The translations under genes and the position numbers were made by a program. Shown piece by piece: positions 34,888 through 43,085 of a DNA stretch of 64,000 bases (position 1 is its first letter; every line of letters starts with the position of its first letter). Origin of the DNA: Streptomyces sp. Root1304. GTDB taxonomy: Bacteria > Actinomycetota > Actinomycetes > Streptomycetales > Streptomycetaceae. The stretch covers positions 1 through 64,000 of the forward strand of contig NZ_LMEP01000010.1 in assembly GCF_001426405.1 (NCBI RefSeq), in the 5' to 3' direction. The notes beneath the pieces were generated by a model, which worked only from the letters and a program-made list of their open reading frames with translations, was not told where the DNA came from and searched no databases.

Positions 34888-36522
34888 ATGGCCAAGGCCG
34901 ATCTGGTCTTCACCCGGGGTCCCGTCTTCACCTCGGACCCCGCCCGTACCCGGGCGTCCTCCCTCGCCGTCGTCGGCGACAGGATCGTGGCCGTGGGCCA
35001 CGACGAGGTGCGCGAGCTCATCGGTCCGAGCACCGAGGTCGTGGACCTGACGGGGAAGCTGCTGGTCCCCGGCTTCCAGGACGCCCACGTCCACGCGGTG
35101 TTCGCCGGCGTGGAACTGGCCGAGTGCGATCTGACCGAGACGGTCGGTGTCGACGACTACCTGAACCTGATCCGCGCTTACGCCGACGCGCACCCGGACC
35201 GCACCTGGATCACCGGCGGCGGCTGGTCGATGGAGAGCTTCGAGGGCGGGCTGCCGACCCGGCAGCTGCTCGACTCCGTCGTCCCCGACCGTCCGGTGCT
35301 GCTGTCGAACCGCGACCACCACGGCGCCTGGGCGAACACCCGGGCCCTGGAGCTGGCGGGCATCACGGCCGAGACCCCCGACCCGGCCGACGGCCGCATC
35401 GAGCGCGAGGCGGACGGCACCCCCAGCGGCACGCTCCAGGAGGGCGCCACGGCGCTGGTCTCCAAGCTGGTTCCGGCCAGCACCCCGAAGGACCGCCTCG
35501 CCGGGCTGCTGCGGGCGCAGCGGCTGCTGCACTCGCTGGGCATCACCGCCTGGCAGGACGCCATGCTGGGCTCGCTCAACGGCCAGCCGGACCCCTCGGA
35601 CGCCTATGTGGCGGCCGCTCTGGACGGTTCGCTCACGGCCCGGGTGACCGGCGCGCTGTGGTGGGACCGGGCGCGCGGCGCCGAGCAGATACCCGAGCTG
35701 GTCGCCCGCCGCGAGAAGCTCAACACCGGCCGGTTCCGCGCGGGCACGGTCAAGATCATGCAGGACGGCGTGGCGGAGAACTTCACCGCCGCGATGACCG
35801 CGCCCTACCTGGACGGCTGCGGCTGCGCCACCGACAACTCCGGTCTGAGCTTCGTCGACCCCGAGGCGCTGCGCGGCTATGTGACCGAGCTCGACGCCCT
35901 CGACTTCCAGGTCCACTTCCATGCCCTGGGCGACCGGGCCGTACGGGAGGCCCTGAACGCGATCGAGGCCGCCGTGACGGCCAACGGGCGCCGCGGCAAC
36001 CGCCACCACCTGGCCCACCTCCAGGTGGTCCACCCCGACGACCTGGCGCGCTTCGCCCAGCTGGGCGCCATCGCGAACATCCAGCCGCTGTGGGCGGCGC
36101 ACGAGCCGCAGATGGACGAGCTGACCATTCCGTTCCTCGGCCCGGAGCGCGCCGCCTGGCAGTACCCGTTCGGCGACCTGCTGCGGGCCGGCGCGACGCT
36201 CGCCGCGGGCAGCGACTGGCCGGTCAGCAGCCCGGACCCGATCGCGGGCATCCACGTGGCCGTGAACCGCCGCGAGCCCCAGTCCACCGACCCGCGGGTG
36301 TTCTACCCCGAGCAGCGCCTCGACCTGGCCACCGCGCTCGCCGCCTACACCGCGGGCACCGCCCATGTGAACGGTCTCGACAACACGGGCAGCCTCCAGG
36401 CCGGCAACCTCGCCGACCTGGTCGTCCTGGACCGCGACATCCTCACGGCGCCGCCGGAGGAGATCGCGGAGGCCAAGGTCGAGCAGACCTACGTCGGCGG
36501 ACGGCTCGTGCACTCCGTCTGA
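34888..36522 (+). CDS. YtcJ-like amidohydrolase (amidohydrolase-3 family)
   Basis: This 544-residue metal-dependent hydrolase belongs to the YtcJ/NfdA amidohydrolase-3 group. Landmarks are the beta-sandwich start (ADLVFTRGPVFT), the metal-binding VPGFQDAHVH (about 55-65), NRDHHGAWANTRAL (about 150), HFHALGDRA and HHLAHLQVVHP in the barrel, and GSDWPVSSPDP with the late Asp. GGAG at 34877-34880 is 7 bases from ATG 34888 but only one base from ATG 34882, so 34888 was chosen. Members cleave amides, formamides or similar bonds, and the substrate here is unknown. The 3' end overlaps the convergent LacI gene by 34 bases. Confidence 0.88.
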   Translation: MAKADLVFTRGPVFTSDPARTRASSLAVVGDRIVAVGHDEVRELIGPSTEVVDLTGKLLVPGFQDAHVHAVFAGVELAECDLTETVGVDDYLNLIRAYADAHPDRTWITGGGWSMESFEGGLPTRQLLDSVVPDRPVLLSNRDHHGAWANTRALELAGITAETPDPADGRIEREADGTPSGTLQEGATALVSKLVPASTPKDRLAGLLRAQRLLHSLGITAWQDAMLGSLNGQPDPSDAYVAAALDGSLTARVTGALWWDRARGAEQIPELVARREKLNTGRFRAGTVKIMQDGVAENFTAAMTAPYLDGCGCATDNSGLSFVDPEALRGYVTELDALDFQVHFHALGDRAVREALNAIEAAVTANGRRGNRHHLAHLQVVHPDDLARFAQLGAIANIQPLWAAHEPQMDELTIPFLGPERAAWQYPFGDLLRAGATLAAGSDWPVSSPDPIAGIHVAVNRREPQSTDPRVFYPEQRLDLATALAAYTAGTAHVNGLDNTGSLQAGNLADLVVLDRDILTAPPEEIAEAKVEQTYVGGRLVHSV

Positions 36523-37571
36523 CCGGTCCGGACCGACGACTCCCGTACGTCGAGGCGGGTCGGGACGATCACCCCGGGCACCTCGCGGTGGCCGTGTTCC
36601 AAGACCGCCACGAGGTGCTCGACGCCCGCCTCCGCGATCGCCTCGGGCCGCAGGCTCAGGGTGGTCACGGCCGGCACGGTGTGCTCGGCGGTGACGTCCT
36701 CGCTCACACAGACGACGAGGAGGTCGCCGGGAACCTCGTACCCGTGGCGGCGCGCCGCCTCCAGGACGAGGGGCGGGCTCGCCTCGGCCACGACCAGGAG
36801 GGCGTCGGGGCGGTTCTCCCCGGCACCTTCCAGGGCGGTCTCCACGGCCCGTACGACGTGCCCGTTGCCCGCCGCGCCGACGCGCACGACCCGCTCCGGC
36901 AGGCCGTGCGCGGCGCACCAGGTGCGGTGGGCGGCGACGACCTCGGTGTGGAAGCGGGTGGTGCTGTCGGGCACGACGAGGACCGGCCTCCGGGATCCCT
37001 GGTCCCGGAGGTGGTCCAGGGCCCCGCGCACGGCGGCGCCCGCGTCGACGTCGATCCAGTACGCACCCGGCCGTCCTTCGACCGAACGGTCGCTGAAGAC
37101 CGGGATGCGGGCGGCGATGAGGTCCTCCACGACCGCGTCGTCGGCGACGGGATCGGCGACGATCACCGCGTCGAGCGACAGGTCGGCCCATTCGCTCTGC
37201 AGGGAGCCGGCGGGCAGCAGCACCACGGCGTAGCCGCGTCGCAGCGCGGTCGCCGAGGTCGCCGCGGTCAGCCGGGCGAAGTACGGGGATTCGAGGAAGC
37301 TCCACGGGGCGTCCGCGAACTCCCCGATCACGTATCCGATCAACCGGGCCCGTCCCGCGCGCAGGTGTCGCGCGGTGGCGTTGGGCCGGTAGCCCATTCT
37401 GCGCGCGGTGTCGCGGGCCTTCTCCCGAACCTCGGGAGAGAGCCTTCCGGTGCCGTTGAGCGCCGCCGAGACGGTCGTCTTGGACAGCCCCGCCTCGCGG
37501 GCGACGTCGATCAGGCGGACGCGCGGTAGGGGCGGCGAGGGCTGCCCTCCGGGCTGTGGGACATCAGTCAT
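36489..37571 (-). CDS. LacI family repressor
   Basis: From ATG 37571 this is a 360-residue LacI-type regulator. The HTH is VRLIDVAREAGLSKTTVS (about 18-35) with the hinge helix ARHLRAG after it. A periplasmic-binding-like effector domain fills the rest. It diverges from the oligopeptide-type ABC operon at 37703, and two palindromic half-site pairs between them are probable operators. It overlaps the amidohydrolase gene tail to tail. The ligand may be a peptide, glycoside or opine that the ABC system imports. The start is a choice: an in-frame start further upstream (37619) would cover one operator. Confidence 0.9.
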   Translation of the reverse strand: MTDVPQPGGQPSPPLPRVRLIDVAREAGLSKTTVSAALNGTGRLSPEVREKARDTARRMGYRPNATARHLRAGRARLIGYVIGEFADAPWSFLESPYFARLTAATSATALRRGYAVVLLPAGSLQSEWADLSLDAVIVADPVADDAVVEDLIAARIPVFSDRSVEGRPGAYWIDVDAGAAVRGALDHLRDQGSRRPVLVVPDSTTRFHTEVVAAHRTWCAAHGLPERVVRVGAAGNGHVVRAVETALEGAGENRPDALLVVAEASPPLVLEAARRHGYEVPGDLLVVCVSEDVTAEHTVPAVTTLSLRPEAIAEAGVEHLVAVLEHGHREVPGVIVPTRLDVRESSVRTGQTECTSRPPT

Positions 37572-37598
37572 GGAAACGATGTTGCCACCCTCGCGACC

Positions 37599-37644
37599 TG
37601 CGGAAAACCGTTCCCGCAAACCCTTGTGCGGGAACGTTCCCGCA
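37599..37644. promoter_or_regulatory. Two LacI-type operators before the ABC importer
   Basis: TGCGGGAACGTTCCCGCA (37627-37644) is a perfect 18-bp palindrome with the central CG typical of LacI-family sites. A second, imperfect copy lies at 37599-37618 and shares the CGTTCCCGCA half. TTGTGC (37624) and AATACT (37647), 17 bases apart, could form the promoter of the ABC operon, with the perfect site in the spacer. Confidence 0.7.
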
Positions 37645-37702
37645 TCAATACTCGCTCCATCCCCCAGCGCCCGTCACTACACCCGTAAAGGGGTGGGTCT
37701 GC

Positions 37703-39346
37703 ATGCGCATGCCCCGAGCCATCGCTCTTCTCGCCTGTACCGCCGCTCTCGCGGCCACCACCGCCGCCTGCTCCGGCGCCACCACGCAGCAGCCGACCGT
37801 CGGCGGCGGCAGCGGCGCCGACTTCAAGGTCACCCCGCTCTCGCCCCCCGCCAAGGGCAAGCTGGACTCGTTCACCTGGTCGCTGTACGCCGAGCCGTAC
37901 ACGCTCGACTACGCCCTCGCGTACGACTACCCGCCGAACACGGTCCTGGCGAACGTGTGCGAGCAGCTCTTCCGTGTCACCCCCGACATGAAGATCGAGC
38001 CCGGTCTCGCCCTGAAGTACACCCAGCCGGACCCGCGCACCCTCGTCTACACGCTGCGCCCCGGGGTGAAGTTCCACGACGGCACCACCATGACCGCGGA
38101 CGACGTCGTCGCCTCGCTCAAGCGACAGATGGACCCGGCCACCGGCTCCCCGTGGGGCTCCGTCTTCAAGAACGTCGACGCGATCGAGAAGACCGGCCCG
38201 CTGGAGGTGACGCTCCGCCTCGGCAAGGCCGACGTCCTGCTCAACGAGCTGATGGCCGCCTCCCCCGGCAGCATCGAGAGCGCCGCCTACCTCGCGAAGG
38301 CCGGCAAGGACTACGGCACCCCCAAGGGCGGGGTGAACTGCACCGGCCCGTACGCCCTCGACAAGTGGTCGCAGGGCTCGGACATCACCCTCAAGAAGCA
38401 CGACGCCTACTGGGACCCGAAGCTGGCTCCCAAGTCGGCCGCCGTGAAGTTCACCTTCATCGAGGACGCCGCGGCCCGCGCCAACGCCTTCCGCTCCGGC
38501 ACGGCCGACGGCGGCTACATGGTGCCGTCCTCCTCCTTCGGCCAGCTGCGCTCCAGCGACAAGGGATCGCTCCTCTTCGGCCCCAACACCGCCGCGTCGA
38601 ACCTCGCCGTCCTCGACTTCCACGGCACGCTCCGTGACCTCCGGGTCCGCAAGGCCCTCTCGATGGCGCTGGACCGGAAGAACATCATCAAGGCCGCCGC
38701 CGGCGGTGTCGGTGTCCCCGCCAAGGCTCCCGCCGCGCGCGGCGCCTGGGCGCTGGCCCCCGAGAAGACCGCCTCGCTCTACGACACGCTGCCGGAGCCG
38801 GTCTACGACCTCGAGGGCGCGAAGAAGCTCATCCAGGAGGCCGGTGCCACCGGCCGCACGCTCACCGTGGCCACCAGCACCCTCTCCCCCGAGATCAGCG
38901 TCGTCGCCAACGCCGTGCAGGCCGCCGGCCGCCAGATCGGCCTGACCGTGGAGCTCAAGTCCATCTCCCCGGACGCGTACAGCAGCATCTTCGTCGACCC
39001 GAACGCCCGCACCGGCCTCGACCTGGTCGTCACCAACGGGTACGACAACACGCCCGACCCGCTGGAGTTCTACCAGTACCTGCGCACCGGGGACTTCGGC
39101 AACTACGGCAAGTGGTCCAACGCCGAGTACGACGTCGCCTTCGACCGCGCCAACTCCGAGCCGAACCCCGCCGCCCGCGCGGAGCGGACCGCCGAGCTCC
39201 AGCGCATAGCCATGGCCGAGCTCCCGATCATCCCCGTGTACGAGGCCCCCTTCACGGTCTTCCTCGGCAAGCGGATCACCGGCGCGCCCACCGGCATCGC
39301 CCAGCTCTACTACCCGTGGGCCGCGACGATCGGGGCCGCGAAGTAA
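37703..39346 (+). CDS. ABC importer substrate-binding lipoprotein (peptide/nickel type)
   Basis: This 547-residue family-5 extracellular solute-binding protein has a lipoprotein signal (MRMPRAIALLACTAALAA, lipobox ending AAC at about residue 23). The cysteine would be lipidated and anchor it outside the membrane. Family-5 features are TLDYALAYDYPPNTVLANVCE, VYTLRPGVKFHDG (about 111-125) and the RVRKALSMALDR region. It should bind a peptide, opine or related ligand and deliver it to the two permeases. The in-frame ATG codons upstream are rejected because they would bury the signal sequence. The next gene starts within its stop codon (TAATG). Confidence 0.93.
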   Translation: MRMPRAIALLACTAALAATTAACSGATTQQPTVGGGSGADFKVTPLSPPAKGKLDSFTWSLYAEPYTLDYALAYDYPPNTVLANVCEQLFRVTPDMKIEPGLALKYTQPDPRTLVYTLRPGVKFHDGTTMTADDVVASLKRQMDPATGSPWGSVFKNVDAIEKTGPLEVTLRLGKADVLLNELMAASPGSIESAAYLAKAGKDYGTPKGGVNCTGPYALDKWSQGSDITLKKHDAYWDPKLAPKSAAVKFTFIEDAAARANAFRSGTADGGYMVPSSSFGQLRSSDKGSLLFGPNTAASNLAVLDFHGTLRDLRVRKALSMALDRKNIIKAAAGGVGVPAKAPAARGAWALAPEKTASLYDTLPEPVYDLEGAKKLIQEAGATGRTLTVATSTLSPEISVVANAVQAAGRQIGLTVELKSISPDAYSSIFVDPNARTGLDLVVTNGYDNTPDPLEFYQYLRTGDFGNYGKWSNAEYDVAFDRANSEPNPAARAERTAELQRIAMAELPIIPVYEAPFTVFLGKRITGAPTGIAQLYYPWAATIGAAK

Positions 39347-40299
39347 TGACCCGCTACCTCGTCGGACGGCTCCTGGGCCTGGTGGCGGTGCTGTTCGTGA
39401 CCTCTCTCGTGGTCTTCGGCAGCGTCCACCTGGCCCCCGGCGACCCGGTGTCGTTCCTGCTCCACGGCCGCCCCGCGACCCCCGAAGCGGTGGAGGCCCT
39501 GCGGTCCCAGTACCACCTGGACGACTCGTTGCCCTCGCAGTACCTGCAGTGGCTCGGCGGCGTCCTGCGCGGCGACTTCGGCACCTCCGCCCAGTTCCAC
39601 CAGGACGTGGCCGAGCTGATCGGCTCGCGTCTGACCGGCACCGCGCTGCTCGTCGGCTACGCGGCCGTGCTCGTCGCGGTCCTCGGTGTGACGGCCGGCA
39701 TCCTCGCCGCGCTGAAGCCCGGCCCGCTGGACCGGGTGGTGCTGATGGGCACCGGCGTCGCCACGGCGACCCCGTCGTTCGTCACCGCCATCGCGCTCGT
39801 CTCGCTGTTCTCGGTCCAGCTGGGCTGGTTCCCCGGTCCTGGCGGCACGCCCACCGGCCTGTCGGAGCGGCTCTACCACCTGACGCTGCCCGCCTTCGCC
39901 CTGGCGCTGACCTTCGCCGGTCTGCTCGCCCGGGTGACCCGCTCGGCGATGCTCGACGAGCTGGGCCGCGAGCACGTCGAGGTGTCCCGGGCCCGCGGTG
40001 TCGCCGGCCGGACCGTGATCCGCAGGCACGTGCTGCGGAACGCGCTGGGCCCGGTCGTCACCGTCGGCGGCACCATGCTCGCCGGACTCCTCATCAGCAC
40101 CTCGATCGTCGAGACCGCCTTCGACGTGCCCGGCCTCGGCTCGCTGCTCGTGCAGTCGGTCACCGCCAAGGACTTCGCCGTCGTCCAGGCGATCACCCTG
40201 CTCAGCGTGGCCGCGTTCGTCCTCGTCAACCTCGTCGTCGACCTGCTCGCCCCTCTCATCGACCCCCGGCTTTCACTCCACGGGGAAGGCTCCTCATGA
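39346..40299 (+). CDS. ABC importer permease 1 (DppB type)
   Basis: This 317-residue inner-membrane permease belongs to the DppB/OppB class with about six membrane segments. The N-terminus, MTRYLVGRLLGLVAVLFVTSLVVF followed by HLAPGDP, is diagnostic. The EAA loop reads VSRARGVAGRTVIRRHVLRNAL (about 218-240), the site that contacts the ATPase. It overlaps the upstream stop by one base and the downstream start by four (ATGA), so translation is coupled through the operon. Confidence 0.94.
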   Translation: MTRYLVGRLLGLVAVLFVTSLVVFGSVHLAPGDPVSFLLHGRPATPEAVEALRSQYHLDDSLPSQYLQWLGGVLRGDFGTSAQFHQDVAELIGSRLTGTALLVGYAAVLVAVLGVTAGILAALKPGPLDRVVLMGTGVATATPSFVTAIALVSLFSVQLGWFPGPGGTPTGLSERLYHLTLPAFALALTFAGLLARVTRSAMLDELGREHVEVSRARGVAGRTVIRRHVLRNALGPVVTVGGTMLAGLLISTSIVETAFDVPGLGSLLVQSVTAKDFAVVQAITLLSVAAFVLVNLVVDLLAPLIDPRLSLHGEGSS

Positions 40300-41171
40300 C
40301 CACCACCACCGCCGCCACGCCGGTGCCGTACCGCAGGCCCGGCCTGCGAGGCCTGCGCTTCCTGTCGCAGGGCCCCCTCTTCACCCTCTCGGTCGTGGTG
40401 CTCGCCGCGCTCGTCCTGGTCGCCGTGTTCGCCCCCGTCCTCGCCCCGTACGACCCCGAGGCGCTGGACCTGTCGGCGAGCCTGACCGGGACCAGCGGCT
40501 CCCATCTCCTCGGCACCGACCAGTCGGGCCGCGACATCCTGTCCCGGCTGCTGCACGGCGCCCGGACCGGACTCCTCGGCCCTCTGCTCGTCGTCGTCGT
40601 GTCCACCCTGCTGGGCACCCTGCTCGGCGTCGTGGCGGCCTGGCGGGGCGGCTGGGCGGACTCTGTCCTCTCCCGCTCGATGGACATGATCTTCGCCATC
40701 CCCGGCCTGCTCCTCGCCATCCTGCTGGTCTCGGTCGTCGGCTCCGGCATGACCGCGCCGGTGATCGCCATGGCGGTGGCGTACACCCCGTACGTGGGCC
40801 GACTGGTCCGCGGGATCGCCCGGCAGGAGAAGGCCCGCCCGTACATCGAGGCGTACCGGGTGCAGGGCTGGTCCGGCTGGACCGTCTGCGTGCGCCACCT
40901 GCTGCCGAACATCGCTCCCACCGTCTTCGCGCAGTCCGCGATGAACTTCGGTTACGCGCTGATGGACCTGGCGGCGCTCTCCTTCCTCGGCTTCGGCGTG
41001 CAGCCGCCGACCGCCGACTGGGGCGCCATGATCAACGAAGGCCAGTCGGCCGTCCAGCAGGGGGCGATGCTGCCCGCCCTCGCCCCCTCGGTGTGCATCG
41101 TGCTCGCCGTGGTGGCGTTCGGCATCGTCGGCGAGGGGCTCGCCGACCGGATCGCTCGGCGGGAACGGTGA
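40296..41171 (+). CDS. ABC importer permease 2 (DppC type)
   Basis: This 291-residue permease is of the DppC/OppC type. It has the usual first segment after a basic N-terminus, then the periplasmic HLLGTDQSGRDILSRLLHGAR block (about 70-90). The EAA loop is YIEAYRVQGWSGWTVCVRHLLPN and the SFLGFGVQPPTADWGAMI block lies near the end. It should pair with the preceding permease to form the channel. Overlaps both neighbours or nearly so. Confidence 0.94.
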   Translation: MTTTTAATPVPYRRPGLRGLRFLSQGPLFTLSVVVLAALVLVAVFAPVLAPYDPEALDLSASLTGTSGSHLLGTDQSGRDILSRLLHGARTGLLGPLLVVVVSTLLGTLLGVVAAWRGGWADSVLSRSMDMIFAIPGLLLAILLVSVVGSGMTAPVIAMAVAYTPYVGRLVRGIARQEKARPYIEAYRVQGWSGWTVCVRHLLPNIAPTVFAQSAMNFGYALMDLAALSFLGFGVQPPTADWGAMINEGQSAVQQGAMLPALAPSVCIVLAVVAFGIVGEGLADRIARRER

Positions 41172-41176
41172 ACGCC

Positions 41177-42163
41177 ATGACAGAACAGAACGACCGGGCA
41201 CCGGTCCTGGAGATCGAGGTCCTCGGGATCCGCCTGGACGGCGACCGCGCCGCCCGGCCCATCCTGGACGGCGTCTCGCTCACCGTCCGGCCCGGGGAGA
41301 CCGTCGGCCTCGTCGGCGAGTCCGGTTCCGGCAAGTCGGTGGCCTGCCGCAGCGTCCTCGGACTGCTGCCGTCGGGCGCGCACACCAGCGGCCAGGTCAA
41401 GGTGGCCGGCCGGGACGTGCTCAGCATGAGCCGGACGGAGCTGGCAGCGACGCGGGCCCGGCAGGTCGCGATGGTCTTCCAGGACCCGCGCGCCTCCGTC
41501 AACCCGCTGCGCCGGGTCGGCGACTTCCTCACCGAAGGGCTGCGCGCCGCCGGGACGCCGGCCGGCGAGGCCACCGCCCGCGCCGAGGAGCTCCTCCAGG
41601 CCGTCGGCATCCGCGACCCGCGCGGCGCCCTGCGCCGCCGGCCGCACGAGTTCTCCGGCGGCATGCTCCAGCGGGTGGTCATCGCCGCCGCGCTCGCCGC
41701 CGAACCGGCGCTGCTCGTCGCCGACGAGCCCACCACCGCCCTCGACGTCACCACGCAGGCCGAGATCATCGCGATCCTGACCCGCATGCGCGCCGAGCGC
41801 GGCACCGGGCTGCTCTTCGTCACCCACGACCTGGAGCTGGCCTCGGCGATCTGCGACCGGGTGTACGTGATGTACGCCGGCCGGATCGTCGAGACCCGGG
41901 GCACCGACGAGCTGTTCGACCAGCCGCGGCACCCCTACACCGCGGGGCTGCTCGGCTGCACCCCGCGCATCGAGCCGGGCGCACCGGCCCCCCGGCCCAT
42001 CCCGGGCCGGCCCGTGTCCCTCGCCGAGCGGCCGCCCGGCTGCGCCTTCGCCGCGCGCTGCGCCCACGCGCTGCCGCGATGTACCGAGGAGGCACCCGCG
42101 CTCGCCCGGCACGGCGACGGATTCGTCGCCTGCCACCGCGCCGACGAAGGGATCACGCTGTGA
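41177..42163 (+). CDS. ABC importer ATPase 1 (DppD type)
   Basis: This 328-residue ATPase is of the DppD/OppD type. Walker A is GESGSGKS (about 45), the signature is FSGGMLQRV, Walker B is LLVADEPTTALD, and the H-loop is VTHD. The C-terminal oligopeptide-transporter extension has the Cys-rich CAFAARCAHALPRC segment followed by a final Cys, a region that binds an Fe-S cluster in some relatives. A GTG at 41168, overlapping the preceding stop, is an alternative start that adds three residues. Confidence 0.93.
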   Translation: MTEQNDRAPVLEIEVLGIRLDGDRAARPILDGVSLTVRPGETVGLVGESGSGKSVACRSVLGLLPSGAHTSGQVKVAGRDVLSMSRTELAATRARQVAMVFQDPRASVNPLRRVGDFLTEGLRAAGTPAGEATARAEELLQAVGIRDPRGALRRRPHEFSGGMLQRVVIAAALAAEPALLVADEPTTALDVTTQAEIIAILTRMRAERGTGLLFVTHDLELASAICDRVYVMYAGRIVETRGTDELFDQPRHPYTAGLLGCTPRIEPGAPAPRPIPGRPVSLAERPPGCAFAARCAHALPRCTEEAPALARHGDGFVACHRADEGITL

Positions 42164-42972
42164 CCGTGTTGACGAAGGAGGGCCTCGTCGTCGAGGGCCT
42201 GCGGAAGCGGTACGGCGACCACACCGCGGTCGACGACGTGTCCTTCACGCTGGAGCCGGGCAGGTCGCTGGCGCTCGTCGGGGAGTCCGGCAGCGGCAAG
42301 ACGACGACCGTCCGGATGCTCGTCGGTCTGGAGCGCCCCGACGGCGGCAGCGTCCGCCTGGACGGCCGGGACCGCTCCACGCGGCCCCGCGGCCGGGCCG
42401 AACGGCTGTCCAGGGCCCGCGAGATCCAGATGGTGTTCCAGGACCCGTACCTCTCGCTCGACCCCCGGATCACCGTGTCCGGCTGTCTGGACGAGGTGCT
42501 GCGCCTGCACACCGAGCTGGACACGGCGGCCCGCAAGGCGCGGGTCGGCGAGCTCCTCGACCAGGTGGGTCTCGGTGCCCGCGAGGCGGGCGCCCTCCCC
42601 CGGGGCCTGTCCGGCGGTCAGCGGCAGCGGGTCGCCATCGCGCGGGCCCTCGCCGTGGAACCCCGGGTGCTCGTGCTCGACGAGGCGGTCGCCGCGCTCG
42701 ACGTGTCGATCCAGGCCCAGATCCTGGACCTGCTCGCCACGATCCGCCGCGAGGCCGGCATCGGCTACCTCTTCGTCACCCACGACCTGGCGGTGGTCCG
42801 GCACATCGCGGACGAGGTCATGGTGCTCAAGTCCGGCCAGGTGGTGGAGGCGGGCTCGACCTCCCGGGTCCTGGACGCCCCGGAGCACCCGTACACCCGG
42901 CTCCTCCTGGCCTCCGTGCCGCGGCGAGGCTGGTCCCCGGAAGGGCTGCGGACGCGCGGGGACGGAGCGTAG
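42160..42972 (+). CDS. ABC importer ATPase 2 (DppF type)
   Basis: This 270-residue ATPase is of the DppF type and probably forms the heterodimeric motor with the preceding protein. Walker A is GESGSGKT, the signature is LSGGQRQRV, and the H-loop is VTHDLAV. Walker B reads VLVLDEAVAALD, with Ala instead of the common Pro. It lacks the C-terminal Cys-rich extension seen in its partner. The GTG start overlaps the preceding stop (GTGA). Confidence 0.93.
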   Translation: MTVLTKEGLVVEGLRKRYGDHTAVDDVSFTLEPGRSLALVGESGSGKTTTVRMLVGLERPDGGSVRLDGRDRSTRPRGRAERLSRAREIQMVFQDPYLSLDPRITVSGCLDEVLRLHTELDTAARKARVGELLDQVGLGAREAGALPRGLSGGQRQRVAIARALAVEPRVLVLDEAVAALDVSIQAQILDLLATIRREAGIGYLFVTHDLAVVRHIADEVMVLKSGQVVEAGSTSRVLDAPEHPYTRLLLASVPRRGWSPEGLRTRGDGA

Positions 42973-43008
42973 CGACGCGCTATCTGACGCGCCCGTTGGG
43001 GGCGTACT

Positions 43009-43050
43009 GACACCGGCCGGGGCCTGACGCTTCCGGCCGGTTCCGGTGTC
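43009..43050. terminator. Interrupted hairpin between convergent genes
   Basis: GACACCGG (43009-43016) pairs with CCGGTGTC (43043-43050). Inner CCGG blocks can extend the stem, with an interruption of about 4 bases. It lies between the ABC operon and the convergent hydrolase gene and could terminate both. Confidence 0.4.
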
Positions 43051-43085
43051 GGGGTGGTGCGGGCCGGCCGGGCCGCCGGGGGTGG

